A DNA stretch of 64,000 bases from Monosporascus cannonballus. Taxonomy: Eukaryota; Ascomycota; Sordariomycetes; Xylariales. The notes beneath the pieces are model-generated. The model was not told where the DNA came from. It did not search any database and saw only the letters and a list, made by a program, of their open reading frames with translations. The position numbers and the translations under genes are program-made. The stretch is from the NCBI GenBank assembly GCA_004154925.1, contig QJNS01000170.1, forward strand, positions 62,001-126,000, written 5' to 3'. Position 1 is the stretch's first letter. The number at the start of each line of letters is the position of its first letter. Shown one piece after another: positions 10,335-23,881 of the stretch.

Positions 10335-10750
10335 TTTCCCCTCGCTAGATCGTATTACCAGGACATTCCCATACTTCTATCGAGGATAGCTAAAAATCAC
10401 TGTTAACTCCCGTACTTTACGAAGAGCATAAGGGCCTGACAAGCTACATAAAATAGATATACGGACGTGTTCGCCATCTAGTTCCCCTATCCTAATCTCC
10501 ATCCCAACAACTCCAGGGACGTATGTAATGATATAACATGCTTACCAAATGGTCCACATATGCTCTAGTAATAACGCGAAACACCAGTCAGTATGCCTAG
10601 AACCTTCCGTTATGCGATGCAAACCCTTAATGCCGATAATAATTTATGTGCAATGCGAACCCTAATGGCTAATAATAATCCATATGCGCCGATCCTATAA
10701 AGTCTAATATTTTTCTGTCGCGCCGAAAGTACAAAAGTTTTCCGCGGAGA
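10335..10750. other. Degraded host DNA with a short imperfect tandem duplication
   Basis: No gene is supported. Two imperfect copies of a ~34-bp segment lie at about 10611-10644 and 10647-10680. They share the order ATGCRATGC, AAACCC/GAACCC, TAATG and AATAATAAT. The remainder is unremarkable. Confidence 0.4.
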
Positions 10751-11160
10751 TTAATGGCGTATGGGCCGCAGTTGGGTGTAACTGCTATGCATACGGATCT
10801 GTTGGCCGATGGTAAACTTTTGGCTATCGTAATATGTGTTATCAGCGTAATTTATGTAGTTATTAGCGTTGTCGATATCTTTCTGACCCGGATATAGGTT
10901 TTGCGGAGTCGCGGGGCAGCCGAAAAGGGGTATGGATTGGAGGGGCGTATCGTCGACATTGTCGCCGGCTTCGTTGCAGTCGTTGTCGCCCTAGAGATGG
11001 AGTAGGCCTAGCCAGTGCCCGGTTTCGTGCATGGCGGTAAAGCCGACGTTGTAGCGGTTCCTGTCGCCGCCCGGTATAGTGCCCGCGGCAATGTGGTACC
11101 CGTTTCGTTACAGATCTTCTGTTGGGTAATTTGCCCGTGGTAAAGTGCAGATGTCGTTTA

Positions 11161-11582
11161 TGTTACGACCTGACAAGCCACGGCCTCCAGGAATAGTCGC
11201 AACGGAAAAGGCCAAGAAAATTATGTGGATTAGGTCACGTAATGGATTACCAGCTTACTGGTGGTGAGCCAGTGAGCCGGATCACCAGCTTACTGGTGGT
11301 AAGCCAGTAAGCCGGATTATTAACTTACTGGTGGTAAGCCAGTAAGCCGGATTATTAACTTACTGGTGGTAATCCAGCTAAAGGGAAAAAAATATATATA
11401 TTTATTAATTCCATAATTTAAATAATTTTAGTTTGTAATAATAATTCGTTACCTAAAGCATTTTTGGCATTATGAAACGTAATACGTTATTATATTTATT
11501 ATTTAGATTTTTATAATATTTCTGTTAATATAAATTTGTTAATTTAAGGTTTAATAATTGGTTAAACCGTTTAGCCGTTATA
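11161..11582 (+). repeat. 5' LTR of Gypsy copy 1
   Basis: 422 bp, starting TGTTACGACCTGACAAG and ending GTTTAGCCGTTATA (mutated from GCCGTCACA). It contains four 35-bp hairpin units, one more than its 3' partner, which accounts for nearly all the 36-bp length difference. Confidence 0.9.
11244..11378. repeat. 35-bp tandem hairpin array in the 5' LTR
   Basis: Units start at 11254, 11289, 11324 and 11359, an exact 35-bp period. Each complete unit contains CTTACTGG, a 7-base loop and CCAGTAAG (or CCAGTGAG), an 8-bp inverted repeat. The fourth unit is partial. It sits in the U3 part of the LTR, upstream of an ATATATAT tract, where a promoter would lie. Confidence 0.88.
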
Positions 11583-14500
11583 TGTTATAAATTTTTGTTT
11601 AGTAATACCGTTAAATTTTAAGTAATATTTAATATTGTTAAAATATTAACCAGTATTTAAAAAACCCTTACTTAGTAACTTTAGGTTCGAATTTGGGAAT
11701 TGGAAAAAAAATTCGATAATTTAGGGTTACGCCGGCCCAACTCTTTTTCGCCCGTATAAAGCCAAAAAAGCCAAAATTTTACGATGGAAAAAATAATCTT
11801 TAAATTTTCTTAATTTAGGTACGAATTTATTTTCGTTTTTTAAATTTTAGTAATTTAGCGGATATGGTTTTAATAATAGAAATATACTTAATAAGAAATA
11901 CGGTTAATTAATTTAAACTTATTATGAAAAATTTCTTAAAAATAAAAAAAAATAAATAAAGAAAATTTTATTAACGAAATTTTTTTAATTTATACCAATT
12001 TCGAAAACAAAATATACGATAATTTCGGCAATCCGGATAAAAAACGATTAATAACTTAATAATTCTTATAATTCCGACAAAAAAGATTTATATATAAATA
12101 CGCCGTAACCTTTAAAAATTTTATAATTAAAATAGGATAAAAACGGTAAAATCGACGCCCTTATTAACATATTTTATAAAAAGTTAAAAAATAATATAAA
12201 AAATAAAATTATTCGGATTAAACGATTAATTACCTTAAATTAATATATCGTAAAAGTATTTAAAATTAATAATTGATAATTTAAAAAATAAAAAAAAAAG
12301 GATAATACGCTTTATATTCGGAATATAAATTTAATTAAGGAAAAAAACGAAACGTATTATTTATTTCTTATAAAACGGCGCCAAAACTTATGGAACTCGG
12401 CGTTACCCATAAACAAAATTAGAACCAGATTAAATGCTTTAATTATAGCAAAACGGGATATAAGGCTTATAAATATAAAAAAACTAAAAAACCACGACAA
12501 AATAACTGGACCCCTATACCGGAAGGATAATCCAGGAATAATTAAGGAAACGATAATAAGATTATTAACATAATCCAAGCCAAATATATATCAGGCTTAT
12601 AACAAAAAGTCCAATTAAAATTATTATGATAAAAAATTTAACGAAAACTGCGAAAAATTAAAAGGCTAACTTAATAAATATTATAAATATAATAAAAGGC
12701 GTTATTAGGATAATTATATAAATACCGGGGTTAAATAAAAAAAACTTTATTCTAAAATATTTAATCGATACGGCAAAATATATGTTATATATTGTCGACG
12801 ACGAAAATATCCCGATTACGAAAAATAAAAATAAAATATTTACGTACAAATTACTCGAATATATTATCAGGGATTTAATTTGCCAAACCGTACCGGGCAT
12901 AATAAATATAATAAATAATAATATTAATAATTTTGAATTATAACCCCGGAAAATATTTAATAATTAGCCGAAATAAAAAATTAGCCCGAAAAAAAGTAAT
13001 ACCCGTAAGAAAACCCTTTTTATTATTATAGATAGTATAATTATTAAACGAAAAAGGAATTAATTTAACGTACGGTAAAAAGAATATTAGTAAAAAATTA
13101 TTACGGATTTCTATTATTAATTAATATTTATTATAAATTTCCAAAAAAGTTATTAAAAAAATACGTTAATTTATAAAAGATCTCTGAAATAACAGCTAAA
13201 ACGACGCATAATAAAATGCAATCGCAAACATAAAAAAACAATTTATTCGATAAAAAGAAAAATTACAAAAAACTAAAAATAATTAATACGGCTTAAAGGA
13301 ATAATACGTTAATAATAATAACAAATATAACAGCTTAATACGTTATATACGAAAACATAAATAAAGCTTAACAAACTTAAATAAAAATTAAAAAAAGTTA
13401 TTTATAAAAAAATTACAAAATAACAAAACCTAGAGAAATTAAAAGGAATTTCCGAAAAAAGCTTTAAATACGACAATAAAAAGCGTTAATAATTTTATTA
13501 CTTTGGATATACAAATCAGAATATATTCATATACCGTAATAATGGATTATAAAGCTTGAAGCAGAAATTATATTATACCAAATATGGTTAATAAATTTAA
13601 ATTGCCATAAAGATATAAATTAAAACCTTATATAACAATAAATGCCGAAAGTTAAAAATTCATTTACGATAACGGAAAAATTATATACGAAATTAATTAT
13701 TTCGAGATTTTTATTAAAAATAATATTAAATGGTTAATTTCGACATTATTTTATTCGGGAATTAAGATATAATTTTAAGATTATTATAAATACGCCAGTA
13801 CGGAATTTTAATTAACGGAAAAATTAATTAAATAAAATTCGTTTTATTTCTTATTAATAAATAAAAAAAGAAAGAATTAAGATTTTAATAATCGATTAAT
13901 AATAATAACGAATGCAAATGTAAAGATACAACAAATATCTTATTATTTAAAAAAACAAAATATAAAAAAACGGGTATTAAAGGAAAATACGACATATTGT
14001 TATTATTATTAAAACGAAATTAAAATAATTAAATAACGATTTAAAATAATAAGAATAATAATTTAAAAATTTAAAAAATCCAATTAATATATTATTATAA
14101 TATTACAAATATAAGTAGTTTTTTAAAAAAGAATTTAATACGAAAATATTAGAATATCGTAAATAAAATTATAAATTAATCCTTAAAAAAGGATTTTCGA
14201 CAAAATTTTACTTTATTTATAACTTTAATAAAAATAAATTATATATTTTTAGAAAATATTTGGAAAATCGGTTATAAAAAGAATAAATTTAACCTTTAAA
14301 ATTATTAAAAGAATATTTAATATTTTTCGTACTCAAAAAAAACGGAAAATTACGATTTGTAATTAATTATTAAGCATTAAATATTATTACCCTTAATTAC
14401 GGAAATAAAAGACCGATTTTATAGAGTTAAATAATTTATAATATTCGATTTCAGAAATAAATATAACCTTATTAAAATTAAAAGAAATACGAATAAAAAA

Positions 14501-17489
14501 TAATTTTTAAAATGAAATACGGATTATTTAAGTATTTGGTTATATCAATAGGATTTATAAACGTATTAGTAATTTTTTAACGAATAATTAATTATGTATT
14601 ACGAAAATATCTCTATATTTTTATCGTTTGTTATTTCGACGACATTTTTATTTTTTCGGAAATAAAAAAGGTATATATAAGATACGTTTATAAGGTTTTT
14701 TAAGTTTTACAGGATATAAAGTTATTTATTAACGTAAAAAAATTTAAATTTATATATAAAAAGTAAAATATTTAGGATATATTATTACCTTAAGAAATAT
14801 CAAAATAAACCCTAAATAAATCGTTATAATCATAAAATAACGAACGTTAACGATAATTAAGGAAATATAAATATTTCTTGGATTTGCCAATTATTACAGA
14901 AAATTTATTCGAAATTTTAGTAAAATAATTATATCCTTAATAAATTTTACGAAAAAAAAAGAATTTAAATAAACGCCAGATATAAAAAGGATATTTTAAG
15001 ATATCAAAAATATAATTATTAACAAGTTAATATTAATTATATACAATCTAAACTACTCCGTTAAATTAGAAAATAATATTTCGGATTACGTATTAAACGT
15101 AATAATCGGATAACGAAATAATTAAGGCAAATTATACCCTATTATATCTTTTTTGAATAAATTAAAAAGAGCCGAATTTAATTACGGCATTCCAGATAAG
15201 GAATTTATGGTTATTATTATAATATTCCGAAAATTTAAGTATTTCTAAAAGGGAAATTTATATTAGGTTAAAATTTATACGGATTATTAAAGTTTTACCC
15301 GATTTATTACGATTAGGAAATTTATAAAATAATAATTTCGTTACGCGAAAAAAAATAGCGAATTTCGATTTCGTTATTATGTATAAAAAATTAAAAAATA
15401 ATAAAGCAAATACCTTAAATAAGCGACCAAACTTCGAAAAAAAATTAATTAAAGTTAGTTATATAATTTTTGATATTATTATAAAAAGATATTTATGTTT
15501 ACGATAAATTATAACGATTCTGGTAATACTTTTTGATATATATTAAAAAATTTAATAATATAACAATAATTTCCTAAAGAAACCAAAAAACAAATAAGAT
15601 ATAAATTCCAAAAAAATACTAAAAAGGTTTAATACGAAAAATATACGAATATTAATTATATAAATATCTAGGAATCCATAAACCCTTAAAACGATTTTAA
15701 TGCATATATTTTTTTAAAATAAAATTAATGATACAGAAAATTATACGGCAATATAATATTTGCGTTAAAACAAAGATTTGACGACATAAGTTATACGGAA
15801 AATTATAATTATTATTAGTCGTAAAACGATTATAATATTTAATTATATTCGAATTTATTATTAAATTTCCTATATTAAAAAATCCAGTTACAAAAATATA
15901 TTACGATAACCTTTTCGTAATCGTTAACCGATTTACGAAATTTTCTTATTTTTTTATTATATTATCAAAATATAAACGCAAACTAATTTACATACATTTT
16001 CTTTAAATATATTTTTAATATATAAGGATTATTAATAAAAATTATATCAAATAAAAGAACGATATTCGTATTAAAGATTTAGTAAGGTTTTATGGTATAA
16101 ATCGGCTTAAATCATAAGTTATCCAGTATATTTAAATTATAAATAAATAAATAGATAAAATAAATAAATTAAGTTTTGGAAATTTATTTACGATATTATA
16201 TTAATTATAAACAAAATAATTAAGTTAAGAAATTACCGATCGCATAATTAATTTATAATATTTATTATTATAAAAATATTAAAATAATAATTACGAATAT
16301 AAATTTTGTTATTATTTCAGAAATTTATAAAAAAACGCGCAATAACGGTCCAATTAATATTAAAATAATTTTTACGTTAAAATAATTACGATAATTACAT
16401 TAAAAAATAAAGATAAAATTAAAATTTGTACGGAATTAAATAAGCAAATATTATAACCAAAAAGAAATTAAAAAAATTAATTTTCGAAAAAGGGGAAATA
16501 ATTTTCCTTATTACAAAAAATATTTAAATAAAACGACAAAATAAAAAATTCGATTTCAAATATATCGGTTTATATAAAATTGCCAAAAAAATCTCAGAAA
16601 ATAATTATTAATTGGAGATTTTACTAAAGGTTAAATTTTAGTTAATTTTTTATATTTTTTATTCGAATTAATAATAAATATAATTAAAATATATACGGCA
16701 TAAAATAACATAAAAATAAAAACCGAACAAATATACGAAATAAAAAAATATTTGATATGCGAAAATAAAATGGATTTACTTAATACCTAATTAAATAAAA
16801 AAATACCTAAATTCCGAAAATACCTAGAAACCCGCCAAAAATCTTATTAACGCCTAGCGCCTATTAAAGAATTTTTATTAATAACGGCGGAACTACCCGA
16901 AATAATAGCATCCCAGTCCATAAGATCCAGAAAGGGAAACTATTGGTTTACCTTATTCCAATTAATAACGTTTATTTTTCTTAAGGCTTAAACCTTAATT
17001 ACGGATTCCGATTTTAATTGCGCAAAGTTATTGGAATTATTTAAGAATTAAAGGGTATAATTAATAAATTTCGTACCTTAAAACTAATAATGCTGATATT
17101 AATAACGTATACGAAAAAAACGCGCAAAAGTTTCGGACAAAAATCTTTCGGCTATTAACTTTTTTTCTTTTAATTTTTTCGATTTTGCGATATGGCGATT
17201 AATTATAGAAATAAGGATTTTTGTTCTGTTATATAAACGACTTTAACGGATATATTCTTTATAACGAAAAACCCCATTTATTATTTGGCAATTAAGCTGC
17301 CAAGCAAAATAAAAAAACAAAATATTACGTTAAAATTTTCGAATTTAATTAAATTAATTAAGGCAAATCGTTATTCGGATTTACGAAAATGACGTTTGGA
17401 TATACCGGAAGATATATTGAAAGTATATAAAAAAAACTTACCAGGAAAAAAGAAATTTTAAGAATAAGATTTTGGGAAAAAGGAAATCG

Positions 17490-17875
17490 TATTACGACCT
17501 GATAAGTTACGGCCTTCAGGAACGGTCGTAACGGAAAAGGCCAAAAAAATTATGTAAATTAGGTTACGTAATAGATTATTAGCTTATTGGTAGTAAGCCA
17601 ATAAGCTGGATTATTAGTTTACTGGTGGTAAGCCAGTGAGCCGGATTACCAACTTACTGGTAATAATCCAGCTAAAAGAGAAGAATATATATGTTTATTA
17701 ATTCCATAATTTAAATAATTTTAGCTTTTAATAATAATTCGTTACCCAAGGTACCTTTGGCATTACGAAACATGATACGTTACTGTATTTTTTGCTTAGA
17801 TTCCCACGATACTTCTGTTAACATAAACCCGTCGACTTAAGGTTTAATAATTGGTTAAACCGCCTAGCCGTCACA
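17490..17875 (+). repeat. 3' LTR of Gypsy copy 1
   Basis: 386 bp, starting TATTACGACCTGATAAG and ending CGCCTAGCCGTCACA. It holds hairpin units at 17583, 17618 and a partial one at 17653, again with a 35-bp period. Its right half is less mutated than that of the 5' LTR and shows the family's original end. Confidence 0.9.
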
Positions 17876-18090
17876 GTTTAGCCCGTTTCCAAAGCTAGTG
17901 TAAAGCCAGATGTTTAGCTCGCCGTAACCGCCTTTGCGAGCCGCTTTTAGGAAATTTAAGCGTAATTAATCTGGTACCGGATTTTTAAAGAACGAAATAA
18001 TGAAATTTGCGAATCTGTTATCTGTAATCGCGTTTATGGTTAATAATATAAATTGTATTCCGTATAGTCTATAAGTCTAGGTTTAAAAGA

Positions 18091-21000
18091 TTTAGTTAAT
18101 AAGATTAAAAATTAAAGCAAAATTAAAAATAATTAATATAACTTAAAGGATAAATACGTCGATAAGAATGGTAAATGCAGCAATTTGGCGCATTATATAA
18201 GAAAATATAGATAAAGTTCGACAAATTGGAAAAATGTTAAAAAGAAAAGGTCATCTATAAAAAAGCCGCAAAATAACGAAAGTCCGAAAAGATAAAAATG
18301 TTTGTAAAAAAGGCTTTAATATAATAATAAAAAACAATAAAAATTTTATTATTCTAGATATACGAATTGAAGACGAATTAATATATCACAATAATAGATT
18401 GTACAGCTTTAAATGGAAAATATATTTTATTAAATAGAATTAATAAATTTAAATTATTTTACAGATATAAATCAAAACTTTATATTATTATAAGGAACGA
18501 AAGTTATAAATTTGCTTACTATATGTACAAAATTTAATATGAAATTAATTTCGTTAAATTATTTATATATAAAAGATGCCAAATAGTTTATTTCTATATT
18601 ACTTTGTGCCGAAATTTTAATATAATTTTAAAATCAGTATAGATATATTACTACTTAGTTTTAAATAATAAAAGTTTTAGCTAAGTGAGCTCCGTTTTAT
18701 ATGTCGTCAACAAATATAAAAAAAGCAGTTAAAATTTTAATGTAAATTCAAAAATCACGATAAATATAAGCATAAATATATCACAAATATTTCATTATCT
18801 AAGAAAACAAAATAAAAACAAAATATAAATATTAAAAGAATATAACGTATTTTGTAATTATTAAAACGAAATTGAAGTAGTTAAATTATAATTTACAATA
18901 ATAATTTTAAAATGGATATGTTGAATTGATATATTATTATAATATTACCATTATAAATAATTTTAAAACAGGGTCAAATCTTAATTGCTGAAATATAAAT
19001 AGAAGAATTAGGAAATGATTTTTACAACGCGTTTATTTACCAAGTTCTATCTTCTTTATAATTATAATAAAAACGAATTACGCGTTTTTAAAAGAATATC
19101 TGAAAAGTTCGTTATAAAAAAGAAAAATTCTATTTTCAAAACTATTTAAAAAAGAAGTTATATTTTTTATAGTTAAAACGGAATTAATTACGATTTTTAA
19201 TTAATAATGGACAATTAAATAATAATTTAACTAAAAGTTACATATTATTATTTTTAATTGCTGAAATAAAACACTGATTTTATATAATAAAATAATTTAA
19301 AGTGGTCAAATTTAAAAATAAATATAACTTTATTAGAATTAAACAAATATAAAGGTAAAACATTTTGTAAAATAAAATAAAAATTGTTTAATTATTTAAT
19401 TATACTAATACCATTTAAACAGATAATTACCAATATATTACGAAAGTGCTCTAATATTTTTATCGTTGGCTATTTATATAATAATGTTATATAAAAATAA
19501 AGGAAATATACATTGAATATATTTATAAAAAATTTATTTTTAATAAAATAAACCTTTATTAATTAATGGAAAAACAAGTTAATTTTATATATACAAAATA
19601 ACGTATTTCAAATATATTAATATTTTAAAATATATTAAAATAAATCTTAACAAATGTTTTATAATTATTCAACAATATACGCTCGTTACAATAAAAGAGA
19701 TATAAATAGTTTTTTAACTGTATTAAATACTTTAAGAAATTAATTCGGAATCGTGATAAAACTAGTATAGTTTCAATTGATTTTGTTTAAAAAAAGGTTA
19801 ATATAAATACTAATATCCGTAAAAGCGCCTTAAGAAATTATTGATATAAGTATTAAAAATTTAAAATTAAATACCTATAATGTATTACGCTTTGTTAAAT
19901 CAAATGTTGATATTTTAATTGCCACATTAAATAGAATTATTAAATAACGAAATAATTAAAAGAATATATATTTATTATATTCTTTTATTGAAACTACAAA
20001 ATGTTGAATTAAATTACGTTCTTCTAAAAATGAAATTTATGATTATTATTATAATTTTTTGAAAACTGAAATATAGTCTTAAATAAACGTTTGTTAAATT
20101 AGAATTTATACGAATCATTAAAATTGTATTTATTTTCTTACAACTATAAAACGTGTGAAATAATAATTATAATATATAGAATAATTAAGGAATTTTAATT
20201 ACGTTACAATTTACAAACGAAATTTAAAAGACAATAAAGCCGATATTTCAAATAAGGAATTAAATTGAGGAAAAATATTAATTGCCATGAATTTTATAAT
20301 TTTCGATAATTTGCCAAGGGATATTTATATTTACGTCAAAGTATACAAATATAAATTATATGATATATTATATATTAATAGACTATATTCTTTAATAATA
20401 ATATATTAGCAATAAACAATGAAATAAGTGTTATATTTTAAATTATTATTAAATAAGCTTAATAAATTTTATATATAAATATTAATTATATAACTATGCA
20501 AGGCTTTATATATACTTGAAATAGGTTTAATGTATTTATTCTTTTTTTAAAATATGTAAAACCTATAATTTAAAAATTACGACCACAATATAATCTGTAT
20601 AATAAAGCGAAAATTTTACGATACATACTATATACAAATTATAATCACTATTGAATTTAAAATATTTATACGATTTCATTATTATAAACGTTGTTATTGA
20701 ATTTCGTTTATTCGAAAGTTTAATATCAAAAATATACAATAATACTATTTCCGATATCGTATAGTAATTTAAACAATCTTCTTATTTTTTACTTTATTAT
20801 CGATGTACTAATATACGATATATAATATATATTTTTAAAGATTATTTCAAAACAAAATACGTTCTTTTCAAAGTTTTAATAACAGTATTATTATAAATTA
20901 ATTTAATTGAAAATATTTTATTATTTTTAAATACTCAACGAACGAGTATATAAAATAGTTCAATTATATGTTGAATAATTATTTATCTATTAATTAATTT

Positions 21001-21540
21001 AAACCACTAACAATTATAAATATTAGAAACTAATTTCAATATAATACAATTTGGATTTGATATTAAATATATATAAAACTATATATAATAACTCTATTAA
21101 AAATGAAAGGAAAAACTAAAATGTATATATAATTAAGTAAATAATTATTAAAATAAACGCAATTAAAACTTTCATTTTTAAAAATCGAAAAATAAAACAT
21201 TTTATTATAAAGATTATTTAAATAAATAAATTAAAGAAAGTCTAACTGTAAATTGAATAATTTATATAAAATATTCAAATTATTTCCAAAGAAAATTACG
21301 AATTAATTTTGTATAATAGGTTATAGCTTGCTTATTTAAATTAGTAATAAATATAATCAAAAGATATATAAAATAAAATAATGTAAATTAATAAAATTAT
21401 AAAGTATGTAGAATAAAATAAAAGTTTAAATTTTAAAACTACTTAAAAATTACTTAACTATTTTAGAAACATTTCACATTTATTAAAAGAAAGAATAATA
21501 CCTATATTATTAATAGAATATTTAAATAAATTTTATAAAT
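18091..21540 (+). mobile_element. Old, truncated Gypsy family A fragment (copy 5)
   Basis: Begins in sequence equivalent to 13240 of copy 1 (upstream of RT) and runs through RT, RNase H, integrase and the pol tail, ending near 21500. It lacks gag and a 5' LTR. It is more diverged than copy 1 and has regained TpG and CpA while losing CpG, consistent with RIP followed by long ordinary drift. Its left edge is where the protease gene sequence ends. Confidence 0.7.
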
Positions 21541-22360
21541 ATAAACTAATAAATATAAAAGCTGCTCGTTTTTTGTAATTGTACAATTCGTTATACTTTA
21601 AATGGTTTTTGTGTGAATTGTCGAAATTATTGCTTAATTTGTTTTCGAAATTAATATAAATGGAAAAGATTTTGTTAATAACGTCTTTTTTCTTCGACTT
21701 TTCTTTTTCCGGATAATCTCTTATAACGAGTTCGAATTAATTAACCGAGTTTTTTTATTAGGCATGTTTTTATAACCAGAGCCTGATGCATTAATTTATT
21801 AAGAGGAAAAAATTCAAAGTAAACGTATGTTTAGATTAAAAAAGTTCGAAAGTTGTTTTTTTCGTTATACGGTTCCGGCTTTTTGGGCTTTATTTTAATA
21901 AGAGAGGTTTGCATAGATAGAATCGTTGTAATTTGATTAATAAGATATTAGATTTCCGCCTCGAATTTCCGAATCCGGGTCTAAAGTTGCTGAATAAGGG
22001 TTTTCTAGATATTCGTCGATATTTTAACCGGGTTAAATATTTCTTATGGTTTAACGGTATTATTAAATAAAAGTTTTCAACGTATAGCAGCTAACCAGGT
22101 TTAATTAATTATTAAACCTTAGTTATACGGGTTTATATTAGTAGAAATATTGTGGGATTTTAAGTACTAGATATAGTAATAGGTTACCTTTTATAATATT
22201 AAAGACGTTTTGGATAACGAAGTGTTATTATAAACTGTTATTATTTGAATTATAAAAATAACGAACATATATATCCTATATAAATTAATTAATTTTTATT
22301 AGATTTTGAAATAATTACAAATTCAATTTTATTAAATGTGATTAGTTCTATATATATATT
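21540..22360 (-). mobile_element. Fragment of an inverted Gypsy copy: gag side plus partial 5' LTR (copy 6)
   Basis: 21560-22080 aligns with the gag-side sequence at about 56300-56770 of copy 3. 22083-22360 aligns with the copy 3 LTR, including the segment reading TTAGTTATACGGGTTTATATT and AACGAACATATATATCC. It is cut off before the LTR end. Both edges are junctions with plus-strand copies. Confidence 0.65.
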
Positions 22361-23881
22361 ATACTAGTTTTATAATTTAACAGGCTTGGCGGGCCTAAAA
22401 GATGATCAGGATAAAAACGAGATTAAACTCGACACAGGATAAATCACGTGACAAACTTGAGGTTCTTAAAGACCTTAATATCTTAAGCTTATTAAACTAT
22501 GTACAAGAATTAAAATATTTAAAGAACTTAAAGAATTAAAGTCCTTTAATACCTTACACAAGATATAAAATATATATGTTTATTATTTTCGCAATCCAGA
22601 TAATAATAATTTAAAATATAATTTCGTTGTTTGAAATATTTTTTATATTATAAAATATAATTAATTATTATTTTTAATACTTAAAATATTATATTATTCT
22701 TTTGAACATAAGCTGATATAATTAATATTTCGTAATTCATTACACCGTTTAACTCTTATATATTATAAACGTTTATTCAAGAATTTAATATATTATATAT
22801 TTATCTAGTATTTATTGATTTATATAACTTTTAATAATAATATACATCTAAATAATCAAAACTGATAATCTGATATAATTGAAAGGCAATCTTTTAACTA
22901 TTAGAACCTTTAAATATACGTTTTATTTATTTAGAAATATATACTAGGTATACCGGATCGTATTATATAATATATGAAAAACTTTAAAATATAGATAAAG
23001 CCTGAGATAATAAAAAACGTTTTAAAATAAATTATATTCTATAATTAACCTTTTCAAAATAATTTATTAAAACTTTGAAAATTTTGAAATTTGAATTATT
23101 TAGTGATATTTCTGTAAAGCTATTATTATTATTTATATAATATCGAACGTATTTTAAGGGGTTTTTTGGTTGTTTTGTTATATTTACCGTACGAATAAAA
23201 TTTAAAATAGAACAATTTGTAACAAAATATAATAATTGAATTGAAATTTGTTATAAGAAAAGATATTATTTTACTTCCGTAAAATATAAAACCCAAAAGT
23301 CGTATAAATATATAATAATTAAGAATTATTTAAACATGTTTTAATAAAAGCTTTCCGTGTAATACCTAAAAGAACTAAAGGCTTAAATATAAATATAATA
23401 ATTATAGTAAAAAGGTTTAATGTTTAGTTGTCGGAATGCATTTATTTAATTAACATTACAATTAAATTAACGACCTAACATGTTAATAATTATATATTTT
23501 AACAATATAGAAAAATCTTAAACACACTTCTAAATTTAATTAGTTGAAGTTCGCATTATATTAAACTGTGAGTACAATTAAAATAGATAATATATAATGT
23601 ATTTAATACATAAAAAATAATACAAAAAATATGAAATTAAATTTCGACATAATATTAATATTTCTTTTTATATTCATATTTTATATAGTATTATATTAAC
23701 ATTTGTAAACTTTAAAATTATATATGAAAAATTAAACTTAAATTTAATATTATAATTATAAAAAAGAATATAAAATTTATAAAAATATTTTGAGTAAAAC
23801 CCCGTTTTAAAATATTTAAAAAACAACTTACAAATAACATAAGAATTATTAATATAATTTAGGCTCAATATATATAAACGT

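Larger units (their letters stand above)
11161..17875 (+). mobile_element. Full-length Ty3/Gypsy retrotransposon, family A copy 1
   Basis: A 6715-bp element with LTRs 11161-11582 and 17490-17875, flanked by the 5-bp duplication GTTTA (11156-11160 and 17876-17880). Plus-strand gag carries a zinc knuckle near 12420-12480 read as CFNYSKTGYKAYKYKK, a CCHC knuckle whose His and later Cys have become Tyr. Protease lies near 12760-12850 and RT near 14230-14900 ([27 protein letters not shown]). RNase H follows near 15000-15300, integrase near 15480-16300 and the pol tail to about 16870. A purine tract GGGAAAAAGGAAATCG precedes the 3' LTR. All frames are interrupted by RIP-type stops. The 16900-17470 segment is not shared with the other copies. 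It lies inside the M43 protease gene. Confidence 0.93.
10751..18090 (-). pseudogene. M43-type secreted metalloprotease gene, split by a Gypsy insertion
   Basis: On the minus strand, 18090-17876 continues in the same frame into 11155-10751 once the insertion 11161-17875 and one target copy (GTTTA) are removed. About 205 codons are readable. The 5' part gives AARKGGYGELNIWLY, where M43B proteases have their RxGxYxxLNxY segment, then DICTLP and GTIPGGD. The zinc site HETGHWLGLLH is a perfect HExxHxxGxxH. Downstream come GDNVDDTP, FGCP and NNYINYADN (family NxMDYxDD, with the Met-turn Met read as Ile), and QQIRMHSS near the C-terminus. The stop is at 10751-10753. Internal stops include TAG after LLHL, where relatives have FQG (CAG->TAG), and two TAAs. 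The N-terminal signal region past about 18090 is lost in repeat DNA. These proteases are normally secreted and about 280 residues long. This copy is dead. Confidence 0.85.

Noticed and set aside
11244..11378. CRISPR-like array
   Set aside because: The 35-bp units are directly adjacent tandem repeats in a retrotransposon LTR, with no spacers, in a eukaryotic genome.
12357..12900. Minus-strand hydrophobic open frames in Gypsy copy 1
   Set aside because: Antisense to the gag zinc knuckle and protease; Phe/Ile/Leu-rich only because the plus strand is A-rich.
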